A stretch of DNA of 64,000 nt from Effusibacillus dendaii (GTDB lineage: Bacteria; Bacillota; Bacilli; Tumebacillales; Effusibacillaceae): contig NZ_AP023366.1 in the NCBI RefSeq assembly GCF_015097055.1, positions 124,001-188,000 of the forward strand, written 5' to 3'. Below the pieces are notes generated by a model, which worked only from the letters and a program-made list of their open reading frames with translations, was not told the DNA's origin and did not search any database. The position numbers and the translations under genes are program-made. Positions within the stretch are counted from its first letter, which is position 1. Each line of letters begins with the position of its first letter. Shown here piece after piece: positions 58,935 through 64,000 of this stretch.

Positions 58935-59735
58935 ATGAAGAAGCGATACGGTTGGTTAAAAATTCGCGGTGAAATCAATCGGCCTGCGTACTTGTCCGGT
59001 GTGATTGGGACCTTTTTGCTGGGGCTTGTCGTCTGGAGCGTGTTGAGCTACGGCCATCTGGTGGAGCAAACTTTTTTGCCGACACCGACAAAAGTGATTC
59101 AAACGCTATCCCAGCAGATACAATCGTCCGCTTTCTGGCAACACGTTGGGATCAGTGTGTATCGGGTCACAATGGGATTTCTGCTTGCGTGTGTAATCGG
59201 TATTCCGCTGGGTATTCTGGCGGGCACCTTCCGGATGATGGAATCGGTGGTGGTCCCGGCCACCGAATTTGTCCGGTATATGCCGGCAACCGCTTTTGTT
59301 CCTTTAATCATGGTTTGGGCAGGAATTGGAGAAACGGCTAAAATACTCGTCATTTTTGTGGGAAGTTTCTTCCAATTGGTGCTAATGGTAGCCGATAATA
59401 CCCGTTCGGTTTCGGATGATCTGTTACAGGCGTCCTACACGCTGGGGGCTACCCGCTGGCAAGTGATCCGACGCGTGTTGTTGCCCGCTCTGATGCCCAA
59501 TTTGCTGAATACCTTGCGATTGATTATGGGGTGGGCTTGGACCTATCTGGTTGTTGCCGAGTTGGTGGCGGCGAATAACGGCCTCGGATTTGCCATTATG
59601 AAAGCGCAGCGGTTTCTGAACACGGATGTGATCTTTGTTGGGATTTTCACAATTGGACTGTTGGGGCTGCTGACAGACCGCCTGTTCGCTTACATGAACA
59701 AACGCCTGTTTCCATGGGCGGAAGGAGTGAAATGA
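58935..59735 (+). CDS. ABC transporter permease (SsuC/TauC-like)
   Basis: Inner-membrane permease of 266 residues with about six helices. The ATPase-contact EAA-like loop is present (ASYTLGATRWQVIRRVLLPALMPNLL). ATG after a G-rich AGGGGGGGGTGAG site. It overlaps the ATPase gene at its stop. Part of the importer with the preceding lipoprotein. Confidence 0.9.
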   Translation: MKKRYGWLKIRGEINRPAYLSGVIGTFLLGLVVWSVLSYGHLVEQTFLPTPTKVIQTLSQQIQSSAFWQHVGISVYRVTMGFLLACVIGIPLGILAGTFRMMESVVVPATEFVRYMPATAFVPLIMVWAGIGETAKILVIFVGSFFQLVLMVADNTRSVSDDLLQASYTLGATRWQVIRRVLLPALMPNLLNTLRLIMGWAWTYLVVAELVAANNGLGFAIMKAQRFLNTDVIFVGIFTIGLLGLLTDRLFAYMNKRLFPWAEGVK

Positions 59736-60529
59736 TGTTAAATCTGGCGGAACATTATGCGATTGATCCGGTCATAGGCAAGCCTAAAATCGAGGTTCGC
59801 AACGTCAGCAAGGAGTATAGGAGAAAAAACAGTATTTTTCGAGCTTTGGATCATGTTTCGATTACGGTGTACGAAAATGAATTCGTATCATTGGTAGGCC
59901 CGTCCGGTTGTGGAAAATCCACGCTGCTGCGGATTCTGGGGGGGCTGGAGGAAGCTGTATCCGGAGAGGTGACAGTGTCCGGACGCTTGATCGAAGGGCC
60001 GGGGGCGGACCGCGGGATGGTGTTTCAATCCTATACTCTGTTTCCCTGGCTGACAGTGAGAGAAAATATTGAGTTTGGCCTCTCGTTGAAAAAGATGAAG
60101 AAAAGACAACGAAACGAAATTTCCGATCGGTATCTGGAATTGGTTTCCCTGACCCCGTTTGCCGACCGTTATCCAAAGGAACTTTCGGGCGGCATGAAAC
60201 AGCGTGTGGCGATTGCCCGTGCTCTTGCCAATTCACCGGAAGTCCTGTTGATGGATGAACCGTTTGCCGCGCTTGATGCGCAAACGAAAAGCGATATGCA
60301 GGAACTGCTGCTGGAAATCTGGGAGAAGGAGAAAACAACCGTCGTGTTTATCACGCATGACATTGAAGAAGCGATTTTTCTTTCACAGCGGATTTACGTT
60401 ATGCAGCCGGGCCGGATCGAACAGGAGATTGCGGTTCCTAAAGACTTGAGCCGTCAAAAACAGATCCGTGATTCCGAATCGTTTATCCGTTTGAAACGGG
60501 ACATTATTGCGAGGCTGCATAAAAAATAA
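59735..60529 (+). CDS. ABC transporter ATP-binding protein (SsuB/TauB-like)
   Basis: Importer ATPase of 264 residues. Walker A GPSGCGKSTLLR, Q loop FQSYTLFPWLTV, signature LSGGMKQRVAIARAL, Walker B VLLMDEPFAALD and switch His in VFITHD are all intact. Tandem ATGs at 59732 and 59735 follow AAGGAG; the second has the better spacing. Thirty-eight bases separate it from the hydrolase gene. Confidence 0.92.
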   Translation: MLNLAEHYAIDPVIGKPKIEVRNVSKEYRRKNSIFRALDHVSITVYENEFVSLVGPSGCGKSTLLRILGGLEEAVSGEVTVSGRLIEGPGADRGMVFQSYTLFPWLTVRENIEFGLSLKKMKKRQRNEISDRYLELVSLTPFADRYPKELSGGMKQRVAIARALANSPEVLLMDEPFAALDAQTKSDMQELLLEIWEKEKTTVVFITHDIEEAIFLSQRIYVMQPGRIEQEIAVPKDLSRQKQIRDSESFIRLKRDIIARLHKK

Positions 60530-60567
60530 AGGCCAAAGACGGCCGAACCTACGATCAAAGGAGATGG

Positions 60568-61725
60568 ATGGAAATGGGTTTCTTTGACAACCATGGACTG
60601 GGATATAAAAACCGGCAGGGGGCGGAAAGTTTCCGGCGTGAGGATTTGATGGGCATTCAGGCGGCATTTGAGGAAGAAAAAATCCCAACTGTCAAAAGCG
60701 AGGAAGAAATTCGCCGGTCGCTCGAATTCGGGTTGGAAGCGGCCGACAGCATAGAGGACCGCACCATCTCCTGCTTCAGCAGGGGCGAGTTGCCTCATTA
60801 TGCAGGAATCAACACATTTATGAAAGTTCCCTTTTTGGAAGATGTACGTCAAGTCGGTAACTTTGACGTGGCGTTCATGGGAGTGCCGTTTGACATCGGG
60901 ACCACTTATCGGGCGGGAACCCGCTTTGGTCCGCAGGCGATTCGCCGTATTTCCTCGTTATATACCCCCTATAACTACGAATTGGGTGTCGATTTACGGG
61001 AATCGCTGAACATGTGCGATGTAGGCGACGTGTTTACAATCGGTAACATTGAAAAAAGTTTTGACCAAATTACGAAGGCGGTGTCTCACGTATTCGGGAG
61101 CGGTGCCATGCCCATTATTTTTGGCGGCGACCATGCGATCGGCTATCCGTGTGTGCGCGGCATTGCGGAGAATGTGGAAGGCAACGTCGGCATCATACAT
61201 TTGGACCGCCATGCGGACATACAGGAAAAAGACATGGACGAACGGATGCACACCACTCCTTGGTTTCATGCGACCAACATTCCGAATGCCCCTGCCGTTA
61301 ACCTGGTGCAGGTGGGAATCGGCGGCTGGCAGGTGCCGCGTCCGGGCGTGAAAGTAGCACGTGAACGCGGCACGACGATTTTGACAGTGGGTGATGTGGA
61401 AAGCATGGGGATTGAAAAAGCGGCTGAGATCGCTCTGGAAATTGCCTGGAAAGGGGCGAAAGCGGTCTATCTGAGCTTTGATATCGATTCGGTTGACTGC
61501 GGTTTTGTACCGGGAACCGGTTGGCCGGAACCGGGCGGATTCCTGCCACGGGAAGCGCTGAAATTCCTCCAGCTAGTTGCGAAAGAAGGAATTTGCGCAA
61601 TGGAAGTAGTGGAAGTATCGCCGCCTTACGACATCAGCGATACGACCGCACTGTTGGCCGCCAGGGGAGCGCTCGACGTGTTGGCTACCATGGTCAAACA
61701 CGGGAAAATCGGCAAGTCATTTTAA
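60568..61725 (+). CDS. gdmH: Guanidine hydrolase (GdmH-type), agmatinase/ureohydrolase family
   Basis: Binuclear-metal hydrolase of 385 residues, predicted to split guanidine into urea and ammonia. Metal ligands: His189 (GGDHAIG), Asp213/His215/Asp217 in HLDRHADIQ, and Asp305/Asp307 in FDIDSVD. Arg214 replaces the usual Ala of agmatinases (DAHxD). This, with TTPWFHATN, QVGIGGWQVPR and GTGWPEPGG, resembles the nickel-dependent guanidine hydrolase of Synechocystis (Sll1077), as I recall it. The riboswitch and nickel transporter in the same operon support the call. ATG at 60568 or 60574 after AAAGGAG. Agmatinase is the alternative. Confidence 0.88.
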   Translation: MEMGFFDNHGLGYKNRQGAESFRREDLMGIQAAFEEEKIPTVKSEEEIRRSLEFGLEAADSIEDRTISCFSRGELPHYAGINTFMKVPFLEDVRQVGNFDVAFMGVPFDIGTTYRAGTRFGPQAIRRISSLYTPYNYELGVDLRESLNMCDVGDVFTIGNIEKSFDQITKAVSHVFGSGAMPIIFGGDHAIGYPCVRGIAENVEGNVGIIHLDRHADIQEKDMDERMHTTPWFHATNIPNAPAVNLVQVGIGGWQVPRPGVKVARERGTTILTVGDVESMGIEKAAEIALEIAWKGAKAVYLSFDIDSVDCGFVPGTGWPEPGGFLPREALKFLQLVAKEGICAMEVVEVSPPYDISDTTALLAARGALDVLATMVKHGKIGKSF

Positions 61726-61742
61726 TTGGGGGGGGAGCCACG

Positions 61743-62390
61743 ATGCACATCCCGGATGGATTTCTTGACAGTAAAACGTGGTTGTCGCTAAGCGTCATTT
61801 CAGCTTCTGGGATCTCTTTGGCAATAAAAAAATCAAAGATTGGCCTGGATGAGTCAAAGGTTCCGATGATCGGGATCACAGCCGCTTTCCTGTTTGCCGC
61901 ACAGATGGTGAACTTTCCTATTGGAGGAGCCACTTCCGGACATTTGAACGGTGCCTTTCTTGCCACCGTTCTGTTCGGACCATGGATTTCGATTCTCTTG
62001 ATGACGACCGTCAATTTTATTCAGGCGATCTTTTTTCAGGATGGCGGCATCACGGCATTAGGTGCAAACATTTTTAATATGGGAATTGTAACCTCCCTGC
62101 TTGCCTTCGTTCTCTATCAGCCGATTCGCAGAATGAAAGATGGGTATCTGAAATTGACAAGCACCTTTCTGGCAGCCTGGGCGGTTGTCGTTATCTCCTC
62201 CGTATTTGTTGCGCTGGAACTGGCAGTTTCCGGTACAGTTCCACTCGCCCCCGCAATCAAGTCGATGGCGGGCTGGCACTCGATTATTGGAATCGGAGAA
62301 GGAATTGTTTCTACAATTCTTCTCCACTATCTGGCAGAAAGAAAAGTACCCTCCGCATTATCGTCTGAAGGTCAGGAGGGTGCGGCATGA
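61743..62390 (+). CDS. nikM: ECF nickel/cobalt transporter substrate-specific subunit NikM/CbiM
   Basis: Membrane S-component of 215 residues. The N terminus MHIPDGFLD is diagnostic: Met1 and His2 coordinate the metal together with a later His (GATSGHLNGAFLA). The start is therefore fixed at the ATG 61743, although the frame is open far upstream. Six or seven helices. It starts 17 bases after gdmH, so nickel for the hydrolase is the likely cargo. Cobalt transport for B12 cannot be excluded by sequence alone. Confidence 0.9.
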   Translation: MHIPDGFLDSKTWLSLSVISASGISLAIKKSKIGLDESKVPMIGITAAFLFAAQMVNFPIGGATSGHLNGAFLATVLFGPWISILLMTTVNFIQAIFFQDGGITALGANIFNMGIVTSLLAFVLYQPIRRMKDGYLKLTSTFLAAWAVVVISSVFVALELAVSGTVPLAPAIKSMAGWHSIIGIGEGIVSTILLHYLAERKVPSALSSEGQEGAA

Positions 62391-62677
62391 AAAGAGTCCC
62401 CAAAAAACTGCTGATCGGCTTGTTGGGCTGCCTGCTGTTGGCGGGCATTGTTTCTCCGTTTGCATCGACAAGCCCTGATGGGTTGAAACGTACGGCGATC
62501 CAACTGGGGTTTTCCGACAAGGAAGCAGGAATGTCTTTTTCTTCTTTATTTTCCGGTTATCATGCTTCTTTTGTCAGTATGCCAGGCTTATCGACCAGTC
62601 TGGCAGGAATCATCGGAGTCGGTCTGACTCTCATCTGTTCTCTTACATGGTTTGGCTACTGGGCAAGGAGGCGGTAA
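62387..62677 (+). CDS. nikN: ECF nickel/cobalt transporter auxiliary subunit NikN/CbiN-like
   Basis: Small two-helix membrane protein of 96 residues with the PDGL motif in the extracytoplasmic loop (STSPDGLKRTAIQLGF), characteristic of the N component that activates NikM. Helices about 8-25 and 68-90. Overlaps nikM by four bases (ATGA). Confidence 0.85.
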   Translation: MKRVPKKLLIGLLGCLLLAGIVSPFASTSPDGLKRTAIQLGFSDKEAGMSFSSLFSGYHASFVSMPGLSTSLAGIIGVGLTLICSLTWFGYWARRR

Positions 62678-62680
62678 CCG

Positions 62681-63469
62681 ATGTTTTGCGGCTGTTTATT
62701 TGATGCAGCGAGCGGGGAAGCGAAACGGAGAGTGATCGAAAGTGACCGGTTGCGTGTAGCTTTCGTACTGGCACTGCTTGTGACTGCGGTTACGTTGCGG
62801 AGCCCAATCGGATTGCTGGGCGTTTTGATCGTTTTGGCCGGCTTGATTTCCCGATCAGGTATCCGTTGGTCTTATGTAATGAGGCGGACGTTTCTTATTC
62901 TTCCGTTTGGGCTGCTGACCGTTTTGTCTTTGCCGTTCGTTTTATCGGGTCCTTCGGTGGACCTGTTTGGGATGGTGACGGTCAGCCTGGAGGGGATGCG
63001 CAAGTCGGCATTACTGGTGCAAAAGTTGTGGGCAGCGAATTGGTGCATCACATTTTTGCTGGGAACGACACCGCAAGACCGTTTGTTTCGGACGTTAAAA
63101 GCAATGGGCATGCCTCCTGTGCTTGTCGTGATGATGAGTTTCACTCTCCGCTATCTGTCCGTTTTGGCGGAAGAAGTAGATAGCATGATCTTATCCCAGA
63201 AAGCAAGAGGATTTTCATTCCGTATTTTTGATTCCTGGAGCAACTACAAAAGAGCGGGGCAGCTGCTGGGAGTATTGCTGATCCGCTCGATGCAGCGGAG
63301 TATCCGGGTACACCAGGCGATGATCGCAAGAGGATATACGCTCGCGGAAGATCGGAAGAAACTTGCGGTGAAGGCAGAAGAACAAGGGGGAATGGAGTAT
63401 GCGGGTACCGGCCATCGAAGCGGAAAATCTCAATTTTTGCTATCCGGACAAAACAAAAGCTCTGCATGA
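62681..63469 (+). CDS. nikQ: ECF transporter transmembrane subunit NikQ/CbiQ
   Basis: Energy-coupling T-component of 262 residues with four to five helices. The cytosolic coupling helices carry the Ala-Arg-Gly signatures SQKARGF and HQAMIARGY that dock on the ATPase. AGGAGG before the ATG. The 3' end overlaps the ATPase gene by 71 bases. Confidence 0.88.
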   Translation: MFCGCLFDAASGEAKRRVIESDRLRVAFVLALLVTAVTLRSPIGLLGVLIVLAGLISRSGIRWSYVMRRTFLILPFGLLTVLSLPFVLSGPSVDLFGMVTVSLEGMRKSALLVQKLWAANWCITFLLGTTPQDRLFRTLKAMGMPPVLVVMMSFTLRYLSVLAEEVDSMILSQKARGFSFRIFDSWSNYKRAGQLLGVLLIRSMQRSIRVHQAMIARGYTLAEDRKKLAVKAEEQGGMEYAGTGHRSGKSQFLLSGQNKSSA

Positions 63470-64000
63470 TCTGTCTTTTTCCCTGCCTGTCGGGTCGAAA
63501 GCGGCGATTCTGGGGCCGAACGGCGCCGGCAAATCGACACTCCTGCAGCATCTTAACGGGTTGGTGATGGCGAGCGAAGGGGTAGTCCGTATTTTCGGCG
63601 AACCGGTTACCCGCAATAATATGAACCAGATTCGTAGAAAAGTAGGGTTGCTGTTTCAGGATCCGGATGATCAGGTGTTCTCGGCGACCGTATGGGAAGA
63701 TGTGACGTTCGGACCCCGAAATCTGGGGCTGCCGCAGGAAGAAATCGAACGACGCTGTGAAACGGCATTGGCGGCGGTGGGAATGCGGGAATTCAAACAA
63801 AAAGCCCCTTATCACCTGAGTTACGGACAGAAAAAACGGGTGGCGATTGCCGGGGTTTTGGCCATGCAGCCGGACATCATTCTGATGGATGAGCCAATGG
63901 CCTATCTGGACCCACGGGGAAAAGATGAAGTGGCTTCTCTCTTGCAAGGACTGCACTTGATGGGGAAAACCATATTGATTGCCACACATGATGTCGATTT
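63399..64000 (+). CDS. nikO: ECF transporter ATPase NikO/CbiO, cut by the window end
   Basis: About 200 residues of the A-component are visible from the ATG at 63399. Walker A is GPNGAGKST, the Q loop is FQDPDDQVF (typical of CbiO), the signature is LSYGQKKRVAIAG, Walker B is IILMDEPMAYLDP and the switch region THD is at the window edge. The frame stays open to base 64000. It overlaps nikQ by 71 bases. Completes the NikMNQO set. Confidence 0.93.
   Translation, partial: MRVPAIEAENLNFCYPDKTKALHDLSFSLPVGSKAAILGPNGAGKSTLLQHLNGLVMASEGVVRIFGEPVTRNNMNQIRRKVGLLFQDPDDQVFSATVWEDVTFGPRNLGLPQEEIERRCETALAAVGMREFKQKAPYHLSYGQKKRVAIAGVLAMQPDIILMDEPMAYLDPRGKDEVASLLQGLHLMGKTILIATHDVD

Noticed and set aside
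61521-61742. Extended N terminus of NikM into gdmH
   Set aside because: NikM/CbiM must begin MHIPDG because Met1 and His2 bind the metal; the upstream frame is antisense-free read-through of the gdmH 3' end.

Overview
The window reads as chromosome from an endospore-forming, Gram-positive Bacillota (Bacilli). It has an alpha/beta-type small acid-soluble spore protein, FapR-controlled fatty-acid genes, TnrA/GlnR boxes, strong AGGAGG ribosome sites and many TTG/GTG starts. Base composition is near 50% G+C by eye. Gene order and content would fit an Alicyclobacillaceae-like lineage (Effusibacillus/Tumebacillus type); that placement is inference from memory.

The first half (1-28562) is mostly conserved housekeeping. 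It holds rsmD-coaD-ylbK-ylbL, tmcAL facing DUF177-rpmF across overlapping divergent promoters, a spore protein gene, three stand-alone metabolic genes, dagK, the fapR-plsX-fabH-fabD-fabG-acpP-fabF-rnc lipid cluster, a two-component system, smc-ftsY, ylxM-ffh and rpsP-khpA-rimM-trmD. The usual rplS does not follow trmD. From about 28.6 kb the content becomes accessory.

28.7-40.9 kb carries an isochorismatase-like hydrolase, an acyl-CoA dehydrogenase, a cysteine-free Crp/Fnr regulator and a phasin/UbiB pair. A sulfur/selenium cluster follows (doxX, yeeE/yedE, yedF). The yedF gene has an in-frame TGA exactly at its catalytic cysteine codon and is the best selenoprotein candidate here. Universal stress genes (one broken), a NarK transporter and a hemerythrin come next; the last two have Fnr-type class II promoters.

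41-50.3 kb is the respiratory nitrate reductase locus: narG (broken in two places), narHJI, a radical SAM protein and an NreB/NreC-like oxygen-sensing two-component system. 50.4-57.4 kb is nitrate/nitrite assimilation (nasC, nasD, nirD, a TrpD-like gene and a TnrA/GlnR regulator). The nasC leader combines a TnrA box at -50, a two-hairpin motif typical of ANTAR antitermination, and an intrinsic terminator.

57.4-64 kb is a guanidine-utilisation locus. A guanidine-I (ykkC) riboswitch with terminator precedes an ABC importer, a Ni-dependent guanidine-hydrolase-type ureohydrolase and an ECF nickel transporter (NikMNQO) that runs off the window end. Logic: guanidine senses itself, is imported and split to urea and ammonia, with nickel supplied by the same operon.

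Several non-coding signals are unexplained: two copies of a ~125-bp double-hairpin element, a ~130-bp intergenic element duplicated with compensatory changes, and a tandem array of covarying mini-hairpins before smc.
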